64,000 bases of DNA from Caballeronia grimmiae (GCF_000698555.1 NZ_JFHE01000003.1:186001-250000), one strand, 5' to 3'; counted from the first letter of the stretch, positions 23,418 to 32,367 are shown. Translations and numbers: made by a program. Notes: generated by a model not told the origin, from the letters alone.

Positions 23418-24785
23418 TCAAGCCGTCTCCACGCGCCGCTTGCCCGCGAGTCTCAACATGCTGACGACGGCTGCCGCCGCCGCGAACACGGCCGCCAGCG
23501 ACAGCGCAATGACGGCCCCGCGCTGCGTCTCAACGCCGAAAATCAGCGCGACGAACGCCGCCCCCAGCGTCTGTCCGGTGAGGCGCGCGGTGCCCAGCAT
23601 TCCGCTCGCGCCGCCGCTGCGATGACGCGGCGCCGACGACAGCATCTGCCGGTTGTTCGGCGACTGGAACAGCCCGAAGCCGAGTCCGCATACCGCCATG
23701 CGCCAGCCCACGTCGAGCGGCGTTGGATGCGCGCCGACGGTTGCGAGCAGAACGAGGCCGACGGTCAGGATCGCGAGCCCGATGCCGCCGAGCAAGCCTG
23801 CGGAATAGCGGTCCGCGAGCATCCCCGCGATCGGCGCAACGAAGACGATCACGAGCGGCCACGGCGTCATCAGAAATCCGGTCTCGACCTGACTCATGCC
23901 GAAGCCGTTCTGCAGCAGAAAGGGCAGCGAAACGAACGCCAGCATCTGTGCACAAAACGAACAGACTGATGTACCGACCGACAGCGCGAACACCGGAATG
24001 CGCAGCAGATCGACCGGCAGCAGCGGGGCGCTTTGCGTGAGTTGCCGCCGCACGAAGAAGTAGCCGAGGATCGCGGTCGCAACGAATTCAGCGATCACAT
24101 ACGGGCGATGCTCGCCGTGGCCGAGGCCATCGATGGCCACGATCGCGATGCCGAAGAACAGCGCGTTCATCACCGCGCTCACGAAGTCGTAAGGCTGCCG
24201 ATGGCCCTCGATGCGCGGCAGCGCCTTTGCGCCGATGATCAGCGCGGCGATGCCGATCGGCACGTTGATCGCGAAGAGCCACGGCCACGGCGCGATGGCC
24301 AGCACGCCCGAGGCGACCGTCGGTCCGATCACCGACGAGATCGCGACCACCGACGCGTTGATGCTTACCCCGCGTCCGAGCAGCTTCTGCGGATAGATGA
24401 TGCGGACGATCGCCGTGTTCACGCTCATGATGCCCGCCGCGCCGAAGCCCTGAACCACGCGCGCGACCGTCAGCGCGACGAGCGAGCCCGACAGCGCGCA
24501 CGCCAGCGACGACACCGTGAACAGCGCAAGCCCCGCCATGTACACGCGGCTATATCCGATGCGATCGCCGAGCGAGGCGAGTGGCAGCAGCGAGATGGTG
24601 ATCGCGAGCTGGTATGCGTTGACGACCCAGATGGAGTCGGCGGGGGAGGCCGACAGATTGCGCGCGATGGTCGGCAGCGCGACGTTGGCGATGGCGCCGT
24701 CGAGCACGGCGAGGGTGATGCCGAGCGCGACGACGGCAATCGCCCAATAACGTTGGGGGACGGGAAGGCCTTGATCGGAGTCCAT
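23418..24785 (-). CDS. MFS drug/metabolite exporter, DHA2-like
   Basis: 455 residues with about 14 membrane helices. Motif C-like and motif A regions are visible: VLDGAIANVALPTIARNL in helix 1, SLGDRIGYSRVYMAGL (motif A), ARVVQGFGAAGIMSVNTAIVR and SINASVVAISSVIGPTVASGVLA (motif C). The DHA2 family exports drugs or metabolites in exchange for protons. The neighbours do not indicate a substrate. The C-terminus ends in a short basic tail (GKRRVETA). Confidence 0.9.
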   Translation of the reverse strand: MDSDQGLPVPQRYWAIAVVALGITLAVLDGAIANVALPTIARNLSASPADSIWVVNAYQLAITISLLPLASLGDRIGYSRVYMAGLALFTVSSLACALSGSLVALTVARVVQGFGAAGIMSVNTAIVRIIYPQKLLGRGVSINASVVAISSVIGPTVASGVLAIAPWPWLFAINVPIGIAALIIGAKALPRIEGHRQPYDFVSAVMNALFFGIAIVAIDGLGHGEHRPYVIAEFVATAILGYFFVRRQLTQSAPLLPVDLLRIPVFALSVGTSVCSFCAQMLAFVSLPFLLQNGFGMSQVETGFLMTPWPLVIVFVAPIAGMLADRYSAGLLGGIGLAILTVGLVLLATVGAHPTPLDVGWRMAVCGLGFGLFQSPNNRQMLSSAPRHRSGGASGMLGTARLTGQTLGAAFVALIFGVETQRGAVIALSLAAVFAAAAAVVSMLRLAGKRRVETA

Positions 24786-24891
24786 CGGAGGGCGGTGAGT
24801 GGCGGGCGGCGCATTGTATGTCGCGCCGTTTTCAAATCGCTTGTGGCTGCGATCGGCGTGGCCACGGAGGTCACCGTGGCCACGCCTTGCT

Positions 24892-25395
24892 TCACTTCAG
24901 TTCGTAAAGACCGGTGTAGGTCGCCGAATCGATCTCGTTGAGATGCGTCATGAAGCGCGCCACGGCGTTGGTCGTGCTCGGATCGAGCGGAAGGTTCTCG
25001 GCTTCGAGCGCGTGAATGCGGAAGATGTAGCGATGCGGCTTGTCGCCGCGCGGAGGCGCCGCGCCGCCGAAGCCGACCGTGCCGTAGTCGTTGCGCAGCT
25101 GGAGCGCGCCGGCCGGCAGCAGGCTGCCGTCGGCTTTGCCCGCGTTGCGCGGCAGCGAGCGGATATCGGCGGGAATGTTCACGACGATCCAGTGCCAGAA
25201 GCCGCTGCCGGTGGGCGCGTCGGGGTCGTAGACGGTAAGCGCGAAGCTTTTCGTTTCGGCGGGCGGATCGGCCCACTGCAACGCCGGCGAAATGTTTTCG
25301 CCCGACGCGCCGAAGGCCTGCTGATCGAATTCTTGCGCGCGCGTCAGAAAGCCGTTGGCCGGAAATTCGTCGGACCAGATGCGGAAATCAGCCAT
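24892..25395 (-). CDS. YbhB/YbcL-type PEBP-like protein
   Basis: 167 residues. Raf-kinase-inhibitor-like (phosphatidylethanolamine-binding) fold: GENISPALQWADPPAETKSFALTVYDPDAPTGSGFWHWIVVNIPADI carries the family DPDAP and HW motifs, and HRYIFRIHAL completes the pocket. Bacterial members bind small anionic ligands; their role is unclear. An AGGAGG sits only one base before an ATG at 25404 but ten bases before ATG 25395, so I chose the latter. No export signal. Confidence 0.9.
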   Translation of the reverse strand: MADFRIWSDEFPANGFLTRAQEFDQQAFGASGENISPALQWADPPAETKSFALTVYDPDAPTGSGFWHWIVVNIPADIRSLPRNAGKADGSLLPAGALQLRNDYGTVGFGGAAPPRGDKPHRYIFRIHALEAENLPLDPSTTNAVARFMTHLNEIDSATYTGLYELK

Positions 25396-25553
25396 GAGAG
25401 TCATGCCTCCTTGTGAACCTTACGAGCGATGAGGACGCGATCCGATGCCGTGCAGCGAACGTGCCCGACGGTTCGTGCGCAAGGGACCGCGATAGCCAGT
25501 CGAGTGTAGCATCCGCCCCTCAATTCGAGCACGCACGCGCGGCGCGCTGCTCG

Positions 25554-25952
25554 TCAGCGCGTCACTTCGTCGATGCCGCGATCGAGCGCGGGACACGCCT
25601 CGTCGATTTCCTTTTTGTACTCGGCCGGATTGCTCGTCTTCAGCTTGTCGAAGCGATCGACCGTCGCCTGCGCCTGCCGGTATCCGAGCGCCCATTCGGC
25701 ATCGAAGTCGGGCGCGTCGCGGAAATTGGCGCGCGCGGCGTCCTTGAAGTGCGCGATCTTCGCTGCATCGATATGACAGACATCGGCCGCGCCTCGCGCG
25801 ATGTTCGCGCTCGTCATCACGCCTTCGGCGGCGAGCAGTTGCGGCGACGATGGATGGCCGGGCGGCAATTGCGTCTGAGCGGCGGCAGGCAGCGCGGAGG
25901 CGGCGAGCGCCGACAGAACGAACGACAGGGCGACGACTTTCAAGTGCGGCAT
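25554..25952 (-). CDS. Secreted hypothetical protein
   Basis: 132 residues with a clear signal peptide (VVALSFVLSALAASALPAAAQ). The mature part has two cysteines (ADVCHIDAAK and DEACPALDRG) that may pair, and aromatic/acidic stretches (NFRDAPDFDAEWALGYRQA). No family was recognised. It is divergent from the TetR gene with a 130-base gap. Confidence 0.7.
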   Translation of the reverse strand: MPHLKVVALSFVLSALAASALPAAAQTQLPPGHPSSPQLLAAEGVMTSANIARGAADVCHIDAAKIAHFKDAARANFRDAPDFDAEWALGYRQAQATVDRFDKLKTSNPAEYKKEIDEACPALDRGIDEVTR

Positions 25953-26082
25953 GCGATGACCGGGGACGTTGGATGATCGAAAAAGTATAGATGAAGCCCC
26001 TGAAAACCCTTGTCCTCATTGGCTCGGAAGCTCAGGACCCCCATGCTAGAATCCTTCCCCACCGCCGTTCTCAGACACGACA

Positions 26083-26772
26083 ATGAAAAAAGGAAGCAAG
26101 GCCGCGACGCCCGTCAGTGCTGCGCCCTCGCCCACCGGGTCGGAAGGGCGGCGCAAGTACGATCCTGAGGAAACCAAACGCAATATCCTCGACATCGCCA
26201 CGCAGGAATTTTCGGCGATGGGCCTGACGGGCGCGCGCGTCGATGCCATCGCGGAGCGCACGAACACGACCAAGCGCATGCTGTACTACTACTTCGGCAG
26301 CAAGGAAGGGCTGTACGAAGCGGTGCTCGAGCAGGTCTACGGCGACATCCGCGCGCTCGAACAGGAGCTTCATCTCGCGGAGATGGACCCCGAGGAAGCG
26401 TTGCGTGAATTCGTCGGCTTCACGTTCGATTATCACGACAAGCATCGCGACTTCGTGCGTCTCGTGACGATCGAGAACGTGCATTCAGCGAAGTACATCG
26501 AGCAGTCGAAGACCTTCAAGACGCGCAATTCGACGGTGGTCAAGACCATCGAGGATCTGATCGCGCGGGGCGTCGAAGCGGGGCGCTTTCGCGATGACGT
26601 CGATCCCATCGATCTGCATCTGATGATCAGCTCGTTCTGCTTTCATCGCGTGGCCAATCGCCATACGTGGAGCGCGGCGTTCGGGCGCGATCCGTCCGGT
26701 CCGCGATCGCGGGCGCGGCATCGCGAGATGATCATCGAAGCGGTGCTGTGCTTCATGCGGCGCGACGGCTAA
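26083..26772 (+). CDS. TetR-family regulator of the shikimate/quinate genes
   Basis: 229 residues. The N-terminal TetR helix-turn-helix is at about 30-80 (ETKRNILDIATQEFSAMGLTGARVDAIAERTNTTKRMLYYYFGSKEGLYEAVL). The C-terminal ligand domain has YHDKHRDFVRLVTIENVHSAKYI. It converges on the shikimate dehydrogenase gene and is close to the dehydroshikimate dehydratase gene, so it probably represses that set and responds to quinate, shikimate or protocatechuate-type ligands. The regulatory target is an inference from the neighbourhood. Confidence 0.85.
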   Translation: MKKGSKAATPVSAAPSPTGSEGRRKYDPEETKRNILDIATQEFSAMGLTGARVDAIAERTNTTKRMLYYYFGSKEGLYEAVLEQVYGDIRALEQELHLAEMDPEEALREFVGFTFDYHDKHRDFVRLVTIENVHSAKYIEQSKTFKTRNSTVVKTIEDLIARGVEAGRFRDDVDPIDLHLMISSFCFHRVANRHTWSAAFGRDPSGPRSRARHREMIIEAVLCFMRRDG

Positions 26773-26775
26773 AAG

Positions 26776-26809
26776 AAAACGGCGGCTCTCTTGCGAGGCC
26801 GCCGTTTTT
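26776..26809. terminator. Bidirectional terminator between the TetR and shikimate dehydrogenase genes
   Basis: Eleven-base arms AAAACGGCGGC (26776-26786) and GCCGCCGTTTT (26798-26808), with an inner CTC-TTGC-GAG stem. T-runs on both strands suit the convergent genes. Confidence 0.92.
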
Positions 26810-26833
26810 CATGGCGTCGATGGTCGAAGCGAA

Positions 26834-27691
26834 TCAGGCTTCCAGGAGGCGCTGGAAATGCTTGAACATGCGCTCCGCATCCGGTTCGCGGCCCGTGAAG
26901 ATGCGCAGCGCATCGACGGCCTGACACACGGCCATGCCGCCGCCGCTGACCGTTTTGCAGCCGAGCGCCTTGGCCGCTTTCAGCAGTTCCGTTTCCAGCG
27001 GGAAATAGACAATCTCCGCGACCCACAAATCCTTGTGCAGATACTCGGCCGGCAACGGCAGGCCGGGCAGCTTCGCCATGCCGGTGGGCGTCGCGTGGAT
27101 GAGGCCGTTCGCCGCGCGCAGCGTCTCGCGCAGATCGCCGCCGCTCGTCACTTCGCGATCCGGAAAGCGTGCCGCAAGCTCTTGCGCAAGCGACGATGCG
27201 CGCGCCTCGTCGGAGTCGAACAGCGTGAGCGCGCGCGCGCCCATCGTCAGCGCGGCATGCGCGACCGCCGCGCCCGCGCCGCCCGCGCCGAGCTGCACGA
27301 CGCGATCGAGCGGGGCATCGGGCAAACCGCGTTGAAACGCGCGCGCAAAGCCCGACCAGTCCGTGTTGTAGCCGATGCGCTTGCCGTCCTTCAGCACGAC
27401 CGTGTTGACCGCGCCGAGCGCACGCGCGTCGGGGTCGAGATCGTCGAGCAACGGGATCACACTTTGCTTGCACGGATACGTGATGTTGAGGCCGTCGTAA
27501 CCCATGCGTTCGGCCGCCGCCAGCAGATCGGGCAGCGCCGATGGCTCGAGGTTCAGCGCCTGAAGATCGATGCGCCGGTACACGTAGTTCAGCCCGAGGA
27601 CGCGGCCTTCCTCTTCGTGCATGGCGGGCGTGAGCGAGCCGCCGATGCCCGAGCCGATCAGTCCGATGAGGTATGAAGTTTTGCTGGTCAT
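26834..27691 (-). CDS. Shikimate/quinate dehydrogenase, catabolic type
   Basis: 285 residues, GGGAGCAG before ATG 27691. AroE fold: substrate domain with GIGGSLTPAMHEEEGR and GLNITYPCKQSVIPLLDD (catalytic lysine in the PCKQ motif), AVNTVV, YNTDWSGF, then the nucleotide domain with GAGGAGAAVAHA and a TLFDSDEAR turn. The acidic residue in the turn favours NAD over NADP, as expected for a catabolic enzyme that oxidises quinate or shikimate. It is divergent from the dehydroshikimate dehydratase gene, which takes its product. Confidence 0.9.
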   Translation of the reverse strand: MTSKTSYLIGLIGSGIGGSLTPAMHEEEGRVLGLNYVYRRIDLQALNLEPSALPDLLAAAERMGYDGLNITYPCKQSVIPLLDDLDPDARALGAVNTVVLKDGKRIGYNTDWSGFARAFQRGLPDAPLDRVVQLGAGGAGAAVAHAALTMGARALTLFDSDEARASSLAQELAARFPDREVTSGGDLRETLRAANGLIHATPTGMAKLPGLPLPAEYLHKDLWVAEIVYFPLETELLKAAKALGCKTVSGGGMAVCQAVDALRIFTGREPDAERMFKHFQRLLEA

Positions 27692-27816
27692 GCGAGCTGC
27701 TCCCGCGAAAGAAGCCAGGCGACAGAGCCTAGCGTACAGCAGAAAATGAGAACGCGATGTTGCATCGCGACAGAGTCGAAGACCGCAGTTTGACCGCGCG
27801 AGCGCGCGCTGTCCGT

Positions 27817-27841
27817 CCGTACTTACACGTATTTTGTACGG
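27817..27841. promoter_or_regulatory. Operator-like inverted repeat in the shikimate dehydrogenase/dehydratase interval
   Basis: Arms CCGTAC (27817-27822) and GTACGG (27836-27841) with a 13-base AT-rich centre. It overlaps the -35 of the predicted rightward promoter and is a good candidate site for the nearby TetR regulator. Confidence 0.5.
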
Positions 27842-27861
27842 TCTAGTTAGTTTGTTATGCT
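27834..27861 (+). promoter_or_regulatory. Predicted sigma-70 promoter for the dehydratase gene
   Basis: TTGTAC at 27834-27839 and TATGCT at 27856-27861, spacing 16. The region is AT-rich compared with its surroundings. The start codon lies 86 bases downstream. Confidence 0.5.
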
Positions 27862-27946
27862 GGCGCACAATGACGTGGAATGCGTGCGCAGCGCCTACAC
27901 TGAATCGAATCATCCCGCATCACACCGAATGCAACGAGGAGGCAGC

Positions 27947-29857
27947 ATGCTGCGTTCAATTCCCACATCCATCGCGACCGTGTCGATCAGCGGGACGCTC
28001 GTCGAAAAGCTGAAGGCGATCCGCGCGGCGGGCTTCGACGGCGTCGAGATCTTCGAGAACGATCTTCTCTACTTCGACGGCACGCCCGCCGATGTCCGGC
28101 GCATTTGCGAGGATCTCGGCCTCGGCATCTACCTGTTTCAGCCGTTCCGCGACTTCGAGGGTGTGAACCCCGACCGGTTCGCGAAGAACATCGAGCGCGT
28201 GAAGCGCAAGTTCGATCTGATGCACGAGCTGGGCGCGGACCGCATGCTCGCGTGCAGCAACGTGTCGCCCGAGACGATCGGCGACGATGCGCTGATCGTC
28301 GATCAGCTCGGCACGCTCGCGCGGCTCGCGGAAGAAGCGGGCGTCGTCGTGGGCTACGAGGCGCTCGCGTGGGGCCGGCACGTCAACTCGTACAAGCATG
28401 CATGGCGTCTCGTCGATGCCGTGAACCAACCGAGCCTCGGTCTCGTGCTCGACAGCTTCCATACGCTTTCCATCCGCGATTCCGTCGATGAGATCGCCTC
28501 GATTCCGGGCGATCGCATCGCGTTCGTGCAGATCGCCGATGCGCCGGTCCTCGCGATGGACGTGCTCGAATGGAGCCGCCACTATCGCTGCTTCCCGGGG
28601 CAGGGCGCGTTCGATGTCGCGGGCTTCACGGCGCGGGTGCTCGAAGCGGGCTACACCGGGCCGCTGTCGCTCGAAATTTTCAACGACGGCTTTCGCGCCG
28701 CGCCGACCGCGATCACCGCGGCGGACGGGCATCGCTCGTTGCGGTTCCTCGAAGAACAGACGCGCGCCATCATGGGCGACAAAGCGCCCGCCGCGCTCTT
28801 CGATCCGCCCGCGCCGCCCGAGCATATCGGTTTCCAGTTCCTCGAATTCGCGGTCGACGATACGACGCGCGAGCACGTCGCCGGCTGGCTCGGCAAGCTC
28901 GGCTTCCGGCTCGCGGGCCGGCATCGCTCGAAGGACGTGACGCTGTATCGGCATGGCGCGGGGTCGATCGTGCTCAACGCGGAAGCCGATTCCTTCGCGA
29001 GCGCGTTCTATCAGCAGCATGGCTTGTCGCTCTGCGCGTCGGCGTTTCATGTCGATGACGCGAAGCTCGCCTTCGAGCGCGCCGCAGCCTACGGATCGAA
29101 GCCGTTCTCGGGGCAGGTCGGGCCGAACGAGCGCGTCGTGCCGGGCGTGCAGTCGCCGGACGGCAGCCTCGATTACTTCGTCGATGAAGCGCCCGGCGCG
29201 CCGACGCTCTGGGAGTCCGATTTCGTCCTGACCGATATCGACGGCCCTTATGAAGTGGGTCCGCTTTCGCGCATCGATCATGTGTGTCTGTCGCTGCCCG
29301 CCGAAGCGCTCGATACGTGGGTGCTGTTTTTCCGTAGCGCGTTCGGCTTCGAGACGGAACCGGGCGTGCTCGTGCCCGATCCGTATGGCCTCGTGCGCAG
29401 CCGTGCGGTGCGCAGCCGCGACGGCTCCGTGCGCATTGCGCTGAATGCGTCGGTCGATCGGTATACGGCGGTGGGCGAATCGCTGTCGATGTATCGCGGT
29501 TCAGGGCTGAATCACGTTGCGTTCAGCACGCCCGACATCTTCGATGCGATCCCGCGCCTCGTCGCCGATGGCGTCGCCTTCCTGCGCATTCCGCGCAACT
29601 ACTACGATGATCTCGCCGCGCGCTACGGTTTGCCCGACGAGCAGATCGACGCGATGCGCGAGCACAACATCCTGTATGACCGCGACGAGCGCGGCGGCGA
29701 GTTTTTTCATGCGTACACCGAGCAGCTCGATCAGCGTTTCTTTCTCGAAGTGATCGAGCGGCGCGGCGGCTATGACGGGTACGGCGCGGCGAACGCGGCG
29801 GTGCGTCTTGCGGCGCATGCGCAGCAGCAACGCGCGCGGCAGGCGGCGGCCGTCTGA
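27947..29857 (+). CDS. quiC: 3-dehydroshikimate dehydratase, two-domain (QuiC-type)
   Basis: 636 residues, GAGGAGG before ATG 27947. The N-terminal half (1-270) is a xylose-isomerase-like TIM barrel with metal ligands in VVGYEALAWG, LGLVLDSFHTLS, AFVQIADAP and LSLEIFNDGF, the dehydratase that makes protocatechuate. The C-terminal half (from about 295) is a 4-hydroxyphenylpyruvate-dioxygenase-like module of two vicinal-oxygen-chelate repeats (FLEFAVDD and RIDHVCLSLP). This fusion is known from bacterial QuiC1 enzymes; the second module is not required for the dehydration. With the dehydrogenase it feeds shikimate into aromatic catabolism. Confidence 0.93.
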   Translation: MLRSIPTSIATVSISGTLVEKLKAIRAAGFDGVEIFENDLLYFDGTPADVRRICEDLGLGIYLFQPFRDFEGVNPDRFAKNIERVKRKFDLMHELGADRMLACSNVSPETIGDDALIVDQLGTLARLAEEAGVVVGYEALAWGRHVNSYKHAWRLVDAVNQPSLGLVLDSFHTLSIRDSVDEIASIPGDRIAFVQIADAPVLAMDVLEWSRHYRCFPGQGAFDVAGFTARVLEAGYTGPLSLEIFNDGFRAAPTAITAADGHRSLRFLEEQTRAIMGDKAPAALFDPPAPPEHIGFQFLEFAVDDTTREHVAGWLGKLGFRLAGRHRSKDVTLYRHGAGSIVLNAEADSFASAFYQQHGLSLCASAFHVDDAKLAFERAAAYGSKPFSGQVGPNERVVPGVQSPDGSLDYFVDEAPGAPTLWESDFVLTDIDGPYEVGPLSRIDHVCLSLPAEALDTWVLFFRSAFGFETEPGVLVPDPYGLVRSRAVRSRDGSVRIALNASVDRYTAVGESLSMYRGSGLNHVAFSTPDIFDAIPRLVADGVAFLRIPRNYYDDLAARYGLPDEQIDAMREHNILYDRDERGGEFFHAYTEQLDQRFFLEVIERRGGYDGYGAANAAVRLAAHAQQQRARQAAAV

Positions 29858-29929
29858 AGGATTACGGACGGTCGTGCGCGGCGCGCGTGACTATCATTGA
29901 ATCATGGCAATCGATAGCGGGAGAGCGCC

Positions 29930-30094
29930 ATGACGGACTTGACCAGCGTTTTGATCGGCGTTGCGGGACTCGCTGCGCTCGGCATCGTGCTGTTTGCGCA
30001 GGACTGGCGAATCGACGCTCGTCCACGCGAACCGATGCACGCGCGCGAGCGGCGTCATCCGCTGCGCGACTGGTGGCTCAGGCATCGGCATTGA
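29930..30094 (+). CDS. Very small membrane-anchored protein
   Basis: 54 residues (MTDLTSVLIGVAGLAALGIV at the start), with a GGGAGAG ribosome site before ATG 29930. One N-terminal hydrophobic segment (VLIGVAGLAALGIVLFAQ) is followed by an Arg/His-rich tail (RERRHPLRDWWLRHRH). No family was recognised. The stop codon region overlaps the end of the convergent gene by 17 bases. The ribosome site and clean membrane segment support it, but it remains a prediction. Confidence 0.5.
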   Translation: MTDLTSVLIGVAGLAALGIVLFAQDWRIDARPREPMHARERRHPLRDWWLRHRH

Positions 30095-30383
30095 CTCGTG
30101 CGGCTGAGATGGCGACGGGCTCGTCGGCGGATGCCGAAGACTGGGCTTCGTAGGCATCGATGTACAGATAGAGCCGATGCACGGTCTGAATCTGCGTGGG
30201 CGAGAGATGTGCCTGCCGCGTGATGGCGGCGAGCCGCTCGCGCCAGTACGAGAGCGGCAGCAACGGGCCGCCGAGATCGCACGACAACGAACGGCGCATC
30301 ACCCTTTGCAGGTGCGCGAGGTCCTGATCGGCCAGCAATGCGGAGAATGCGCCGTGCGGCTTGATGTGGGGAATAAGGTCCAT
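30078..30383 (-). CDS. Hypothetical protein of 101 residues
   Basis: From ATG 30383 (MDLIPHIKPHGAFSALLADQ); longer frames would run toward the tRNA gene. Predicted mostly helical and soluble (LAHLQRVMRRSL, YWRERLAAITRQAHLSPTQIQTVHRLYLYIDAYEAQ). No signal peptide, membrane segment or known domain. The ribosome site is weak. Function unknown. Confidence 0.6.
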   Translation of the reverse strand: MDLIPHIKPHGAFSALLADQDLAHLQRVMRRSLSCDLGGPLLPLSYWRERLAAITRQAHLSPTQIQTVHRLYLYIDAYEAQSSASADEPVAISAARVNADA

Positions 30384-30476
30384 TATTCCGATGGCGGCAT
30401 CGCACGGCGAAAATTGATAGGCACAAACCCTTAATCCGGCCGCGCAGGCCGATCCCGATTCAGAGGAGCGTTTTGC

Positions 30477-30482
30477 TATACT
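30477..30482 (+). promoter_or_regulatory. -10 element of the tRNA-Arg promoter
   Basis: TATACT, 36 bases before the tRNA, in an extended context TTTTGCTATACT. The -35 is not clear. Confidence 0.5.
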
Positions 30483-30517
30483 CTGCGCTCTCGCCACCCA
30501 GGCGAGTCGCACGGTCC

Positions 30518-30593
30518 GCTCCCCGTAGTTCAATGGATAGAACGAGTGCCTCCTAAGCGCTAGATGCAGGTTCGATTCCTGCCGGGGGGACCA
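30518..30593 (+). tRNA. tRNA-Arg (anticodon CCT)
   Basis: The full cloverleaf can be drawn. The acceptor CTCCCCG (30519-30525) pairs with CGGGGGG, the D-arm is GTTC/GAAC, and the anticodon stem AGTGC/GCGCT holds loop CTCCTAA with CCT at 30552-30554. The T-arm GCAGG-TTCGATT-CCTGC is followed by discriminator A and an encoded CCA at 30591-30593. It reads the rare AGG codon. The G at 30518 may be an extra 5' base. Confidence 0.96.
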
Positions 30594-30787
30594 TCACGAT
30601 GCTTCATCGGCTTGTGTCCACGAAGCACAGCAGCACCTCCCACACCTTCACGCTTCTTCTTGCGCCCGCTTCGCCCGCCGCGCCATCGCACGCCCCGATG
30701 CGCCGAAGCTCCGGCGACATGGAACGCGCCCGCCGAATTCCCTCATAATGCGTCGACTCCTCATCGCGCCTCGCGGCTCATGCCTGC

Positions 30788-31591
30788 ATGACCGAAATTC
30801 AATCCGCCGTGCTCGTCTTCGTGCTGCTGCTCGCCAGTACCGGCGTCGGCGTGGTCGTGCGGCCGCTCTTGCCCGAGGAACACAAGGCGCAGGAGACCGT
30901 GCAACTCGTGCAGCTGGTCGTCGGCATGCTGGTGACGTTCGCGGCGCTCGTGCTCGGCCTTCTGACGGCATCGGCGAAAACGGTTTTCGATACCACCGAT
31001 AACGACGTGCGCAGCTACGCCGCCGCGATCATCGAACTCGATCACATGATGCGCGACTACGGCGCGGACCTCGACGCCACCCGTGCGCTGCTGCGCGCCT
31101 ACACCGCGGCGGCCGTCGCGAGCACCTGGCCCGCCGAAGCCCCGCCGCCCGGCGATTACTATCCCAAAGTCGAAGCGTCGCCACATGCAAGCGGCAAGCT
31201 CGCGAGCCGCGCGCTCGGCGAGATGCTCGAACGCGCTCAACGTCAGGTGCGGCTTCTGGAACCCGCCGACGCCTATCACCACAAGCTCGCCGACGACGCC
31301 GCCACGCGCTTCGAGCAACTCATCGCGCTGCGCTGGAAGCTGATAGAGGAAGCGCACGGCTCCATTTCCTATCCGTTCGACCGGATTCTCGTCGGCTGGC
31401 TGCTGATCATCTTTCTGTGCTTCGGGCTGATCGCGCCGCGCAACGCGCTGTCCCTCGTGACGATCACGCTCGGCGCGCTGTCGATTGCGTCCGCCGTGCT
31501 CGTCATTCTCGATCTCGATACGCCATTCTCCGGACCGATCATGATTCACAGCGAGCCAATGCGCGAAGCGCTCGGCTATCAAAGCCGATGA
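30788..31591 (+). CDS. DUF4239 membrane protein
   Basis: 267 residues. Two membrane helices lie at the N-terminus (LVFVLLLASTGVGVVVRPLL and QLVVGMLVTFAALVLGLLTASAK) and two near the C-terminus (ILVGWLLIIFLCFGLIAPRN and LSLVTITLGALSIASAVLVILDLDTPF), enclosing a helical soluble domain. The layout and LDLDTPFSGP match DUF4239, distantly bestrophin-like and possibly a channel. The stop overlaps the start of the methyltransferase gene (ATGA), so the two are coupled. Confidence 0.85.
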   Translation: MTEIQSAVLVFVLLLASTGVGVVVRPLLPEEHKAQETVQLVQLVVGMLVTFAALVLGLLTASAKTVFDTTDNDVRSYAAAIIELDHMMRDYGADLDATRALLRAYTAAAVASTWPAEAPPPGDYYPKVEASPHASGKLASRALGEMLERAQRQVRLLEPADAYHHKLADDAATRFEQLIALRWKLIEEAHGSISYPFDRILVGWLLIIFLCFGLIAPRNALSLVTITLGALSIASAVLVILDLDTPFSGPIMIHSEPMREALGYQSR

Positions 31592-32334
31592 CGTCCTCCA
31601 CGCTCTATTCCGACCCGCGCATCGTCGCCCTTTACGACGCGCTCAATCCCGCCGGTCCCGATACCGCGTTCTACGCGACGCTGGCCGAATCGGCGGGGCA
31701 TGTCGTCGATCTCGGCTGCGGCACGGGACTGCTTGCATGCGAACTGGCGGAGCGCGGGTATCGCGTGACCGGCATCGATCCGTCGCGGGAAATGCTGCGC
31801 ATCGCGCGGGGCAGGCCGCACGGCGACCGCGTGACGTGGATCGAAGGCGATGCCGCGGCGTTGCCGTTCGTCGGCGCGGCGGACCTGCTCGTGATGACGG
31901 GCCACGTCGCGCAGATCTTCCTCGACGATGCCGCGCTGCTCGCGACGCTCGTCGCCGCGCGGCGCGCACTGCGGCCCGGCGGGCGGATCGCGTTCGACAG
32001 CCGCAACCCGGCCGCGCGGGCGTGGGAGGACTGGACGCCGGCGCGTTCGTTGCGACGCGTTCGCGCCGCCGATGGACGCATCGTCGAGGTATGGCAGGAG
32101 CGGCATGCAGCGCCCGACCCGGACGCGACGAGCCGCGTCGCGTTCACGACGCACTATCGCTTCAGCGAGAGTGACGAGACATCGAGCGCGCAAAGCGAGC
32201 TGCGTTTTCGCAGCCGCGACGAACTCGCGGAACTGCTCACGCAGGCCGGATTTGCGCACATCGACTGGTACGGGGACTGGAATCGCGCGCCGGTGGATGC
32301 AACGAGCCGCGAGCTGATCGCGGTGGCGCGCTAG
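31588..32334 (+). CDS. Class I SAM-dependent methyltransferase
   Basis: 248 residues from ATG 31588, overlapping the upstream stop by four bases. Rossmann methyltransferase: motif I VVDLGCGTGLLACELA near residue 32, the acidic turn GIDPSREML, WIEGDAAALPF and LVMTGHVAQIFLDD. The family is that of small-molecule methyltransferases (Methyltransf_25 type). The substrate is unknown. Coupling to a DUF4239 membrane protein is unusual and gives no clear hint. Confidence 0.88.
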   Translation: MTSSTLYSDPRIVALYDALNPAGPDTAFYATLAESAGHVVDLGCGTGLLACELAERGYRVTGIDPSREMLRIARGRPHGDRVTWIEGDAAALPFVGAADLLVMTGHVAQIFLDDAALLATLVAARRALRPGGRIAFDSRNPAARAWEDWTPARSLRRVRAADGRIVEVWQERHAAPDPDATSRVAFTTHYRFSESDETSSAQSELRFRSRDELAELLTQAGFAHIDWYGDWNRAPVDATSRELIAVAR

Positions 32335-32338
32335 GGAA

Positions 32339-32361
32339 GGCGTCGCGTTTGCAGCGACGCC
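32339..32361. terminator. Hairpin between the methyltransferase and rubredoxin genes
   Basis: Arms GGCGTCGC (32339-32346) and GCGACGCC (32354-32361) with a 7-base loop, between convergent genes. No T-run, so the terminator role is uncertain. Confidence 0.4.
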
Positions 32362-32367
32362 ATGACA

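Noticed and set aside
30518-30593. tRNA-Arg as an integration site for a mobile element
   Set aside because: No integrase gene and no second copy of the tRNA 3' end were seen downstream.
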